From Betaproteobacteria bacterium (GTDB lineage: Bacteria; Pseudomonadota; Gammaproteobacteria; Burkholderiales; Casimicrobiaceae): a stretch of DNA of 64,000 bases. Below the pieces are notes generated by a model. The model had not been told where the DNA came from. It worked only from the letters and a program-made list of their open reading frames with translations, and did no database searches. The translations under genes were made by a program, and so were the position numbers. Where the stretch lies: the NCBI GenBank assembly GCA_013298765.1, contig JAAFJA010000012.1:1-64000 (forward strand), read 5' to 3'. Positions 46,201 through 54,435 of this stretch are shown here, one piece after another (within the stretch, counting starts at the first letter, position 1; every line of letters starts with the position of its first letter).

Positions 46201-46226
46201 CATCTCATTGTTAAATAAATGAGATG
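46201..46226. repeat. 9-bp inverted repeat
   Basis: CATCTCATT and AATGAGATG are separated by eight bases in the spacer between ctpA and the LOG-family gene. It has no T run on either strand. It may be a hairpin in the 3' untranslated region of the LOG gene transcript. Confidence 0.45.
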
Positions 46227-46291
46227 GGGTGATGCGTCACTAGAATTGCGCGCCGACGGAAACACCCGGTAAGTCAGCGCCATTCGTTGAA

Positions 46292-47035
46292 CTAGATTCC
46301 CAATATCTGCTTGCGCTCGCTCTTACTCGGGGCGAAGCCTTCGCGCTCGTAACAGTCGAAAATCGCATTCACGATCTCTTGCGGGTCTTCGATGATTTGC
46401 ATCAGTTCAACGTCGCCTGGGGAAATGAGCTTCTCACGCAAGAGCTGATCGCGCATCCAATCATGCAGGCCGCCCCAGAACGATTTACCCACGAGGATGA
46501 TCGGCATTTTTCGCGCTTTGCCGGTCTGAATCAGTGTGAGCGCCTCGGTGAGTTCATCGAGTGTGCCAAAGCCGCCCGGCATACAAATCAGCGCCATGCT
46601 CGTGCGCACAAACGCGAGCTTGCGATTGAAGAAATACTTAAATGAGATGCCCATATCTTGATAGGCATTTCCATGCTGCTCATGAGGCAATTGGATATTG
46701 AGGCCGATCGACAAGCTCTTGCCAGCAAACGCACCTTCATTGGCGGCCTGCATGATGCCTGGCCCGCCGCCTGAGATCACGCTAAAGCCGGAGTCAGACA
46801 ACAGTTTCGCGATCTCGATGGTCCGCGCATACCAAGGCGAATCGGGCTTGATTCGCGCTGAACCGAAGATCGACACGGCGGGTTGTACGTTGCGCAGCTT
46901 CTCAGTCGCGTACGTGAACTCCGACATAATCTGCAACGCACGCCACGCCTCCTGACCGGGCGTAAGATCGCTCTCGTGCATCGCACTCTTGATCGCCTGC
47001 ACCTTCGCTTTGGTGCTCTCAAAATTCACTGCCAT
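46292..47035 (-). CDS. LOG-family cytokinin-riboside phosphoribohydrolase-like protein
   Basis: A 247-residue LOG/TIGR00730 protein. ISGGGPGIMQAANEGAF and CMPGGFGTLDELTEALTLIQ hold the nucleotide-binding PGGxGTxxE motif with the catalytic Arg/Glu region. Homologues hydrolyse the N-glycosidic bond of AMP or cytokinin nucleotides, or bind nucleotides. The start ATG at 47035 has GGGAG six bases upstream. The start codon overlaps that of polA, on the other strand, by two bases. A later ATG at 46981 is possible but leaves out the conserved N-terminal helix. Confidence 0.92.
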   Translation of the reverse strand: MAVNFESTKAKVQAIKSAMHESDLTPGQEAWRALQIMSEFTYATEKLRNVQPAVSIFGSARIKPDSPWYARTIEIAKLLSDSGFSVISGGGPGIMQAANEGAFAGKSLSIGLNIQLPHEQHGNAYQDMGISFKYFFNRKLAFVRTSMALICMPGGFGTLDELTEALTLIQTGKARKMPIILVGKSFWGGLHDWMRDQLLREKLISPGDVELMQIIEDPQEIVNAIFDCYEREGFAPSKSERKQILGI

Positions 47036-49808
47036 GTCGGACTCCCGAAAAAAGCTCGTTCTCGTTGACGGCTCATCATATCTCTATCGCGCGTATCACG
47101 GGCTACCTGACCTGCGCACGCGCGCGGGCGAGCCCACAGGCGCGATTCGCGGCGTGATCACCATGTTGAGAAAACTGGTCGCCGACGAAAAGCCAGATTA
47201 CTTCGCCGTCGTGTTTGATGCGCCGGGCAAAACATTCCGCGACGACTGGTATCCCGAATACAAAGCCAACCGCTCGCCCATGCCCGAGGATATGCGCCCA
47301 CAAATCGAGCCACTGCACGCATTGGTGAAAGCACACGGCTGGACGCTCATCATGGAGCACGGCGTGGAGGCGGACGATGTGATCGGCACGCTCGCGAAAC
47401 ATGCGGAAGCTCGCGGCATGGATTGTGTGATTTCGACGGGGGATAAGGACTTAACCCAGCTTGTCACCGAACACACCATCCTCAAAAACACGATGTCGAT
47501 GGAAACGCTTGACATTGCCGGTGTTAAAGAAAAATTCGGTGTGTTGCCTGGGCAGATTCTTGATTACCTCACGCTCATCGGAGATACGGTAGACAACGTG
47601 CCCGGCGTGCCAAAAGTCGGGCCGAAAACGGCTGTGAAATGGCTAAGCGAATACCAATCGCTGGACGCAATCGTCGCCAATGCCGAGAAGTTCACGGGTG
47701 TAGTGGGTGAAAACTTGCGCAACACGCTCGACTGGCTGCCGAAGGGAAAGCAGTTGCTCACGGTGAAGTGCGATGTCACGCTTAACTACGACGTCGAAGC
47801 GCTCCCCATTGCAGCCGCAGACATAGAGGCGCTCGCCCAGTACTTTGAGCGATTCGAATTCAAGACAATGTTGAATGAGTTGCGCGGCTCAGCGGCAAGC
47901 GCAGCAACGCCTACTTCGTCGAAGGCTATTGAGCGGGTCTATGCGCCGAGCGCCTCGGCGGACTCTTCGGCGTCTCCCGCCCTGGTTCAAGTGGAAAAAA
48001 AGCCACGTCAGTATCGCGCGATTTTGACCGAGGACGCACTCGATGAGGTCCTCGGTGCGATCAATGGAGCCGCGCTCACCTGTTTTGACACTGAAACAAC
48101 TTCGCTGGAACCCATGCTCGCGAAAGTCGTCGGGCTTTCGTTTGCATGGACTCCGTTTGAGGCGGTGTACATCCCGCTCGCACACCGCTACCCCGGTGTG
48201 CCAGAGCAACTTCCGTTAGACGCAACGCTCGCAAAGCTCAAGCCATGGTTTGAAAATGCAGAAAAGAAAAAGCTTGCGCAAAACGCGAAGTACGACGAAC
48301 ACGTGTTGCTCAATCACGGTATCCAGGTTCGCGGCATTGAGCACGATACGTTGCTAGCCGACTACGTGCTGGAGAGTCACAAGCCGCACGACATGGATTC
48401 AATGGCATTGCGGTTTCTTGAAGAAAAGACGATTAAGTTCGAAGATGTTGCAGGCAAAGGCGCGAAGCAGATTGGCTTTGATGAGGTCTCGATTGAGCGC
48501 GCTACCGAATACAGCGCGGAAGACGCCGACGTCACGCTTCGTCTGCATCAAGTGATCTATCCGCAAGTCGCCGCGGTGGCCGCAATTGACAAGATTTATC
48601 GCGAATTCGAAATGCCAACACGCGAGGTGCTCGTACGCATGGAGCGAAACGGTGTGCTCATCGATTCCGCCGTACTCGCCAAGCAATCGCACGAAATCGG
48701 ATTGCAAATCAATGCGCTCGAAGCGAAAGCATTTGAGCTTGCAGGCCAGCCATTTAATTTAGGCTCGCCAAAGCAGTTGGGTGAAATCCTATTTGGAAAG
48801 CTCGGTTTGCCCATCAAGCGAAAAACAGCAACCGGCCAACCCTCAACCGATGAGGAAGTATTGAGCGAACTGGCAGAGGATTTTCCGCTGCCGAAGCTCC
48901 TACTCGAGCACCGCTCACTCACAAAACTCAAGGGCACTTACACCGATAAGCTGCCGAAAATGGTGAACCCGCACACAGGTCGCGTTCACACCAACTACGG
49001 GCAGGCTACGGCTGTGACGGGTCGCTTGTCGAGCAACGATCCGAATCTGCAAAACATTCCCGTACGCACGCCCCAGGGCCGCGCGATCCGTCAGGCGTTT
49101 ATTGCACCGCTTGGCGCCTCCATCGTGTCAGCCGACTATTCGCAGATTGAGCTGCGCATCCTGGCGCATCTGTCCGAGGACCCGTCGCTGACGGAAGCAT
49201 TCTTAAAAGGGCTCGACATTCATAAGGCGACTGCCGCAGAAATTTTCGGCGTACCCGTTGCGGAAGTATCGGCAGAGCAGCGTCGTTACACAAAAGCGGT
49301 GAACTTCGGTTTGATTTACGGGATGGGTGCGTTCGGCCTCGCTTCCCAGTTAGGCATTGAGCGATCCGCTGCGCAACAGTTCATCGATAAATACTTCGCG
49401 CGCTATCGAGCGGTCGCTGAGTTCATGCAGGCAACGCGAGAGTTTGCGCACGCCCACGGCTATGTAGAAACGATTTTCGGTCGGCGCGTCTACCTACCCG
49501 ACATCAACGGCGGCAACGGCCCACGTCGCGCTGGCGCAGAACGCCAAGCGATCAACGCGCCCATGCAGGGCTCGAACGCAGACATCATCAAACTCGCGAT
49601 GATTTCGATTGATCGCTGGCTGCGCGAATCAAAATTAAAAACAAAGCTCGTGATGCAAGTGCACGACGAGCTCGTGCTTGAAGTCCCCCATGCCGAGCTC
49701 GATCTTGTGAAAGTGGAGCTCCCAAAGAAAATGACCGAAGTCGCCACACTCAAAGTGCCGCTGGTTGCTGAGGTTGGCGTCGGCCGCAACTGGGACGAGG
49801 CGCACTAG
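47034..49808 (+). CDS. polA: DNA polymerase I
   Basis: 924 residues with all three parts of a proofreading Pol I. The 5'-3' exonuclease domain opens with KKLVLVDGSSYLYRAYHGLP and covers about 1-290. The 3'-5' exonuclease domain has CFDTETTSL with D352 and E354 intact, so proofreading is probably active. The polymerase domain carries SADYSQIELRILAHLSED (motif A), RRYTKAVNFGLIYGMG (O helix) and QVHDELVLEVP (motif C). The protein fills Okazaki gaps and does repair synthesis. The start at 47034 matches family alignments; the frame is open upstream to 46989. No Shine-Dalgarno sequence precedes it. Confidence 0.97.
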   Translation: MSDSRKKLVLVDGSSYLYRAYHGLPDLRTRAGEPTGAIRGVITMLRKLVADEKPDYFAVVFDAPGKTFRDDWYPEYKANRSPMPEDMRPQIEPLHALVKAHGWTLIMEHGVEADDVIGTLAKHAEARGMDCVISTGDKDLTQLVTEHTILKNTMSMETLDIAGVKEKFGVLPGQILDYLTLIGDTVDNVPGVPKVGPKTAVKWLSEYQSLDAIVANAEKFTGVVGENLRNTLDWLPKGKQLLTVKCDVTLNYDVEALPIAAADIEALAQYFERFEFKTMLNELRGSAASAATPTSSKAIERVYAPSASADSSASPALVQVEKKPRQYRAILTEDALDEVLGAINGAALTCFDTETTSLEPMLAKVVGLSFAWTPFEAVYIPLAHRYPGVPEQLPLDATLAKLKPWFENAEKKKLAQNAKYDEHVLLNHGIQVRGIEHDTLLADYVLESHKPHDMDSMALRFLEEKTIKFEDVAGKGAKQIGFDEVSIERATEYSAEDADVTLRLHQVIYPQVAAVAAIDKIYREFEMPTREVLVRMERNGVLIDSAVLAKQSHEIGLQINALEAKAFELAGQPFNLGSPKQLGEILFGKLGLPIKRKTATGQPSTDEEVLSELAEDFPLPKLLLEHRSLTKLKGTYTDKLPKMVNPHTGRVHTNYGQATAVTGRLSSNDPNLQNIPVRTPQGRAIRQAFIAPLGASIVSADYSQIELRILAHLSEDPSLTEAFLKGLDIHKATAAEIFGVPVAEVSAEQRRYTKAVNFGLIYGMGAFGLASQLGIERSAAQQFIDKYFARYRAVAEFMQATREFAHAHGYVETIFGRRVYLPDINGGNGPRRAGAERQAINAPMQGSNADIIKLAMISIDRWLRESKLKTKLVMQVHDELVLEVPHAELDLVKVELPKKMTEVATLKVPLVAEVGVGRNWDEAH

Positions 49809-49987
49809 GCTCGTTTGTGATCTAGCTAGCGTTTTACGATGCGAGGGCGCTCGTTTTTCCTCGGCAAATTATGTTTTGCGCCATTTCCGGAAAAGCGAGC
49901 GACATCTAGCCTACGTTAGCTCGATGTCGAAAACCATTTTCGGCGAAAATACGCGGTTCGCTGTTGTCTGAATCGCGGTTTCGTTGA

Positions 49988-52900
49988 ATGTCGTCCTCCA
50001 AAGATCAATCTGCTTCACTATCGATCTCCACGATTCACCGGGCCTTAAGAGAAGAATTTGGCGAACTTGGGTTTCGCGAGGGGCAGGATCTAGTCACCGC
50101 AAAGGCGGTCACGATCGCAAGTGTTGAAAAGCTCGAAGACGGAAGCTGGAAGATTTCCGGAAGCGTCGAGGACGGTGGAGCACTGTTTTCACCTACTGTC
50201 GAGATCGAGGTGGAGCGAACCTACATCCAGGTACTTTCCACAGATTGCAACTGCGAAGTAACGATTAACTGTCGTCATTCGGCAGCACTCTCCCTGCAGT
50301 GGTTTGCGACATGGCCGCAAGCAAACGGCGTTCTGCTGGGTGCGCCCGCAATCGCACAATCGCGCTCCATCGATGTGAGTAACGCGCGTTCGCTCGAGCT
50401 TGCCAAGAGTGATGCACGTGAAGCGCTTCGTGATCGCTTGCGCAACGCAACAACTGCAGCGCCGCCTGCCGTGCAACGACGCGCCACAGTGGCGCTCGCC
50501 CCTGGTCTCGCTGCGTGGCTGCAAGAAACTGTCACCGAGGTCAATGCATTAGAAGCTCAAGACGCGACAACGCGCAAATCGAGCGTTCAGCAGAACACCT
50601 TGGTCTACCTGCTCTCGCCCGAGGGTGTACTGAGCGTTGCGAAGGCGAAGTTTGATCAAAAGCGAAAGCGCTACGCGCTTCAAAGTGAGCTTGCGTCGCT
50701 CGCCTGGATCGAACATGATCGCGTGCGCCCCTCTTATGTACCCGCTGAAGACGAAGCACTTTTGCGAATGATCGCTGCCGCGCTCGGGCAATTCGGCGTA
50801 GAGCCACGCGCACAACTTCGAGGGAAAACCGGCGAGCAGATTCTTCAGCTCGCACTCGCATCAAATCGCGCATTTGCCTCGCCGCCCGAAACGTGGTTTC
50901 GCGAGCTCTGGCGCAAGAAAACAAAAGCGCCGGACGCCATTGAGCTTGATCGATCACTCTCCCTCGGACAGAACCACCGCGCGAGTTTGCTTTGGCACGC
51001 CGACACTTCCACGGAGAAACCTACGGTGCGCCTTCGCGCGGAAACGCGGGTTGCCGACAGTGCGCTTACATTTCCGATCATCGCCACCGATCCACCCTAT
51101 GCGCTCGATTTAGATGCGGCGGAAGTGATGCGGCTTGAGGTGAACCTCGCCCACCGCTCGCTGGATCGACTGCTCTCATTGCCGCCGCTTCGCGAAGACG
51201 ACGCCATTGGATGGGCCTATGTTGCTGATGCGATTAGCGCGATGCCGGATGCGATCCATGTTCCACGTGTCCCCTATTCGGCGGCAAATGATGCGCCGCT
51301 GCCAATGCCGCGCGGCGTCTTGCGCTTTGGGCTCATCGAGTTTCGCTACACCACGGGCATCGGCGCATCCCGCCGTGAACAGGAACTTGTGTTTCCCGGC
51401 GTGGAATTCATGCTCGACTACGGCGTCGAGCGGGTGGCCTTTGACACGCGCGGATTTGAGTCTGCGGTAGAAGAGGAACGCTTAGGAAGCGTTACGCGTT
51501 CGCGCCGCATGCGTAATGTGCGAGCTGAACAGCTCTGGTCGATGCGCTTGCCGCCCATGCTGATTCAGGCGAGCAATGTTGAGCGGGCACTGCTGTACAG
51601 TCAGTCGCTCGCGCCCGATACGGAGAATTCCGCGAGCAAACGTTCACTCTGGGCGCTGCCCGATCACGATTGGAGTAACCACGGCGCAACGGTTCTCGCA
51701 GATGCGCAAATGGCTGGGTTCATCATAGAAATTGAGGATGGGTTCCCAGTTTCGCTTGAAGACATTCCTGAGCCATCGCTCGAACTTTCCCCTGGAACGC
51801 AGCAGGGCTGGTTTCGCATGTCGCTCGGCGTTACCGTCAATGGTGAGCGCGTAGACCTTGCGCCGGGGCTCGCAAAACTCATCGCTGCGCAAAAAAGTGT
51901 TGAGCAATGGTTTGCTGAACTCAAATCGGTGCCTTTCATCTTGTTGTCGCTTGCGCATGCAGACAAGATAAAGAAAGCGGTCGTCGTACGGATATCCGGA
52001 GAACGCGTGCACGCGATTCTGGAGCCCGTGTTTGATTGGTTTCGAGGCGGCGCGGTCGACGAAATTTCGGAGCTGCAAGCGGCGATGCTTCCATCGCTGC
52101 CGAATGACACGGTGATTTACCTCGGCCGAGAAAGCCCGAAGTGGGCTGCCATGCGACAGGCGATTGAGGCGGGAATCAAGCTCGAACCGATTTCGCCACA
52201 TGCGGACTTTCAAGCGAAGCTGCGTGCTTATCAAATGCACGGTCTCGCGTGGCTCGATCATTTGCGTAGGCTCGCGATGGGCGGTGTACTTGCCGATGAC
52301 ATGGGCCTCGGCAAAACGGTTCAGACGCTCGCATTCCTTCACCGCATTCACCGCCTGAGCGGTGCGCCCGCATTAAAGGTGCCGACGGCGAAGCCGAGTT
52401 TGATCGTCGCGCCAACGTCGGTCATCGCAAACTGGATGGCGGAGGCGAAGCGATTCGCGCCTGATCTCATCTTGCATCGCCATCATGGGCTGGATCGCTC
52501 GACCGATGAGCGAGACTTGAAGCGCGCCGATATCGTAGTCACCAGTTACCCGCTATTGCAGCGCGATGATGACTTGCTCGCGGGCATTCAGTGGAACGTG
52601 ATCGTGCTTGATGAGGCGCAGGTGCTTAAAAATCCAAAGGCAAAAACCTATCAAGCCGCACAACGCCTCGATGCCGAGATGCGCCTTGCGCTCACGGGTA
52701 CGCCAATGGAAAACCACCTGGGCGAACTCTGGTCGATCTACAACATTCTGTTACCAGGCTTGCTTGGCGATCTCGACGGTTTCAATCGCATTTTCCGCTT
52801 CCCGGTAGAACAGCGAAGCGATGCAAATCAGATGAAGAAATTGCGCGCGCGTATTCGCCCCTTCATGCTGCGCCGAACGCGCGATCAAGTGCTCAACGAA

Positions 52901-53656
52901 TTGCCGCCGAAGACAGAATTTGTTCGCTGGGTAGAACTTGACGCAGCACAAGCCGATCTCTACGAGAGCTTACGTACAGCAATTCATGATGATGTGCGCA
53001 AAGTCATCGATAAGAAAGGCTTGAAGCAAAGCACAATTCACATTCTCGACGCGCTGCTCAAGCTTCGACAAGTCTGCTGCGATCCGCGCCTAGTGAAACT
53101 TCCAGGCGTTGCCGAGCGCGCTGCAGGTGCTGGCTCCGCGAAGCTCGATTGGCTCATGACGCATGTCCCTGAGCTTCTTGAAGAGGGACGAAAGATCCTC
53201 ATCTTTTCGCAGTTCACGAGCATGCTTGCGCTCATCGCGGATTCGCTGAAGGCGCAACACATTGACTACGTTCAACTCACCGGCGACACCACTGACCGTG
53301 ACACGCCGATTGCTCGCTTTCAAAATGGCGAGGTCAGCGTCTTTCTGTTGAGCCTCAAAGCGGGCGGCGTCGGCTTGAATCTCACCGCTGCCGACACGGT
53401 GATTCACTACGACCCGTGGTGGAATCCCGCGATCGAAGCACAGGCCACCGCGCGTGCGCATCGCATGGGCCAAACCAAACCCGTATTCGTCACCAAGCTC
53501 GTCGCCAAAGGCACGCTTGAAGAGCGCATGATGGCGCTTCTAGATCGCAAACGGGAACTCGCAAGTGCACTCCTCTCTGGCGACGGAAATGCCCTCTCTG
53601 GCATCAGCGCAGACGATGTAGAAAACCTGCTCGCGCCGATTTCGAGTTTGCAGTAA
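49988..53656 (+). CDS. SNF2-family DEAD/H helicase with SWIM zinc finger
   Basis: A 1222-residue SWI/SNF-type DNA translocase. The N terminus carries a SWIM-like zinc motif (C-x-C...C-x-H in DCNCEVTINCRH). The middle (~200-680) is a bacterial SNF2-associated region. The ATPase starts near residue 740, with Walker A DDMGLGKT at 770-777 and DEAQ as motif II, then TGTPMENHLGELWS (III). Motifs V and VI are in the C-terminal RecA lobe (LSLKAGGVGLNLTAADTVIHYDPWWNPAIEAQATARAHRMGQ). Such proteins remodel protein-DNA complexes or aid transcription recycling (RapA-like); the precise role is unknown. It is probably monocistronic and adjacent to, but not obviously part of, the peptide-export locus. Confidence 0.93.
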   Translation: MSSSKDQSASLSISTIHRALREEFGELGFREGQDLVTAKAVTIASVEKLEDGSWKISGSVEDGGALFSPTVEIEVERTYIQVLSTDCNCEVTINCRHSAALSLQWFATWPQANGVLLGAPAIAQSRSIDVSNARSLELAKSDAREALRDRLRNATTAAPPAVQRRATVALAPGLAAWLQETVTEVNALEAQDATTRKSSVQQNTLVYLLSPEGVLSVAKAKFDQKRKRYALQSELASLAWIEHDRVRPSYVPAEDEALLRMIAAALGQFGVEPRAQLRGKTGEQILQLALASNRAFASPPETWFRELWRKKTKAPDAIELDRSLSLGQNHRASLLWHADTSTEKPTVRLRAETRVADSALTFPIIATDPPYALDLDAAEVMRLEVNLAHRSLDRLLSLPPLREDDAIGWAYVADAISAMPDAIHVPRVPYSAANDAPLPMPRGVLRFGLIEFRYTTGIGASRREQELVFPGVEFMLDYGVERVAFDTRGFESAVEEERLGSVTRSRRMRNVRAEQLWSMRLPPMLIQASNVERALLYSQSLAPDTENSASKRSLWALPDHDWSNHGATVLADAQMAGFIIEIEDGFPVSLEDIPEPSLELSPGTQQGWFRMSLGVTVNGERVDLAPGLAKLIAAQKSVEQWFAELKSVPFILLSLAHADKIKKAVVVRISGERVHAILEPVFDWFRGGAVDEISELQAAMLPSLPNDTVIYLGRESPKWAAMRQAIEAGIKLEPISPHADFQAKLRAYQMHGLAWLDHLRRLAMGGVLADDMGLGKTVQTLAFLHRIHRLSGAPALKVPTAKPSLIVAPTSVIANWMAEAKRFAPDLILHRHHGLDRSTDERDLKRADIVVTSYPLLQRDDDLLAGIQWNVIVLDEAQVLKNPKAKTYQAAQRLDAEMRLALTGTPMENHLGELWSIYNILLPGLLGDLDGFNRIFRFPVEQRSDANQMKKLRARIRPFMLRRTRDQVLNELPPKTEFVRWVELDAAQADLYESLRTAIHDDVRKVIDKKGLKQSTIHILDALLKLRQVCCDPRLVKLPGVAERAAGAGSAKLDWLMTHVPELLEEGRKILIFSQFTSMLALIADSLKAQHIDYVQLTGDTTDRDTPIARFQNGEVSVFLLSLKAGGVGLNLTAADTVIHYDPWWNPAIEAQATARAHRMGQTKPVFVTKLVAKGTLEERMMALLDRKRELASALLSGDGNALSGISADDVENLLAPISSLQ

Positions 53657-53715
53657 GGCTGCTCTCTTCTAGCGAAACCGTGCTCTCGCAAGTTTTGGGA
53701 ACGGCTTCGCGGCGG

Positions 53716-54066
53716 CTACTCACCCGCGAGCGATGCCTGCCGAACGAGCGGCGCTAGCTCGCCAATACGCATGATGATCGTTGCCCCATCCGCGACCTCA
53801 TCATGACGGCCGCCCGATAGCTGCCGCCACGCATCAACCAATCGCGCCACGGATTCGACGCCGAGACGCTCTCGCCATCTTGATACGCGCTTGCGGGCGG
53901 TTGCGTATGGGATTTTTGCGTAATACGCCGCTACTTTCATGGGAATACCGACCGCCAGCTGATCTAGCAGAACGTGATCCTCGCGCTGTAGTCTCCGCGA
54001 GAAATCAGTCCATTTGCGTGCAAGTTTCTCAAGTTCTCTATCCGCGTTTGCGTTCAAAAAGCTCAT
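53716..54066 (-). CDS. solo LuxR-type HTH protein, possible regulator of the peptide-export locus
   Basis: A 116-residue protein. Residues 45-85 fit the GerE/LuxR HTH pattern: GIPMKVAAYYAKIPYATARKRVSRWRERLGVESVARLVDAW, including the KLGV-like RLGVES turn. The N-terminal helix and the C-terminal ~30 residues are unrecognised, and no receiver or ligand-binding domain fits in the length. It is divergent from the HlyD-type gene across a 365-base spacer that contains three palindromic operator-like sites, so it is a candidate regulator of that locus. That link is positional inference. It may also act on other genes. Confidence 0.72.
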   Translation of the reverse strand: MSFLNANADRELEKLARKWTDFSRRLQREDHVLLDQLAVGIPMKVAAYYAKIPYATARKRVSRWRERLGVESVARLVDAWRQLSGGRHDEVADGATIIMRIGELAPLVRQASLAGE

Positions 54067-54358
54067 GACCTGCAGACGACGAGGGTCTTCAACGAAGTGA
54101 AGCGCGAACAGTAGCGGCTTACGGTGCGGTGCACAACGAATCTCACCCTATCACTTTTGATAGGTATTGGCCGAATTCTCTCGCCGTTTTTCATGACCCA
54201 ACTTTTCGTACAGAAATAGAAGAGCAATTGAGATGAAGAGGTGATCGGCGCTTGCGATACGAATGCCGCTCACTTTTGTGGCTTCAACATCGAGACACGC
54301 GTGCGCTCGATCGCTCGCAAAGCACGCTCCACACACAGTTGCCCTAGACAAATTTATC

Positions 54359-54397
54359 TGTCTAAATTTCGACATTGATTTGTCTAAATTTAGACAA
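54359..54397. promoter_or_regulatory. operator-like palindrome cluster upstream of the export locus
   Basis: A perfect 18-base palindrome TTGTCTAAATTTAGACAA (54380-54397) is preceded by an imperfect copy TGTCTAAATTTCGACA (54359-54374), 22 bases apart centre to centre. Upstream of both, TAGACA and TGTCTA (54345-54350 and 54359-54364) form a third, more loosely spaced pair. The repeated TAGACA/TGTCTA half-sites suit a dimeric regulator, and the nearby HTH gene is a candidate. The cluster ends 34 bases before the HlyD-type start. The rest of the 54067-54431 spacer shows no supported gene. Confidence 0.75.
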
Positions 54398-54400
54398 CTT

Positions 54401-54435
54401 TCATGGGCGGTAGGACTTTACTGTTCTGCCCATGA
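54401..54435 (+). promoter_or_regulatory. inverted repeat that would pair with the HlyD-type start codon
   Basis: TCATGGGC (54401-54408) is the exact complement of GCCCATGA (54428-54435), which includes the ATG at 54432. The 19-base loop contains AGGA. In mRNA, this stem would cover the start codon. A regulatory role is inference; the palindrome could instead be another DNA-binding site. Confidence 0.5.

Noticed and set aside
54151-54375. 74-residue minus-strand frame in the adaptor promoter region
   Set aside because: Its start lies inside the palindrome cluster, there is no ribosome-binding site and no recognisable domain.
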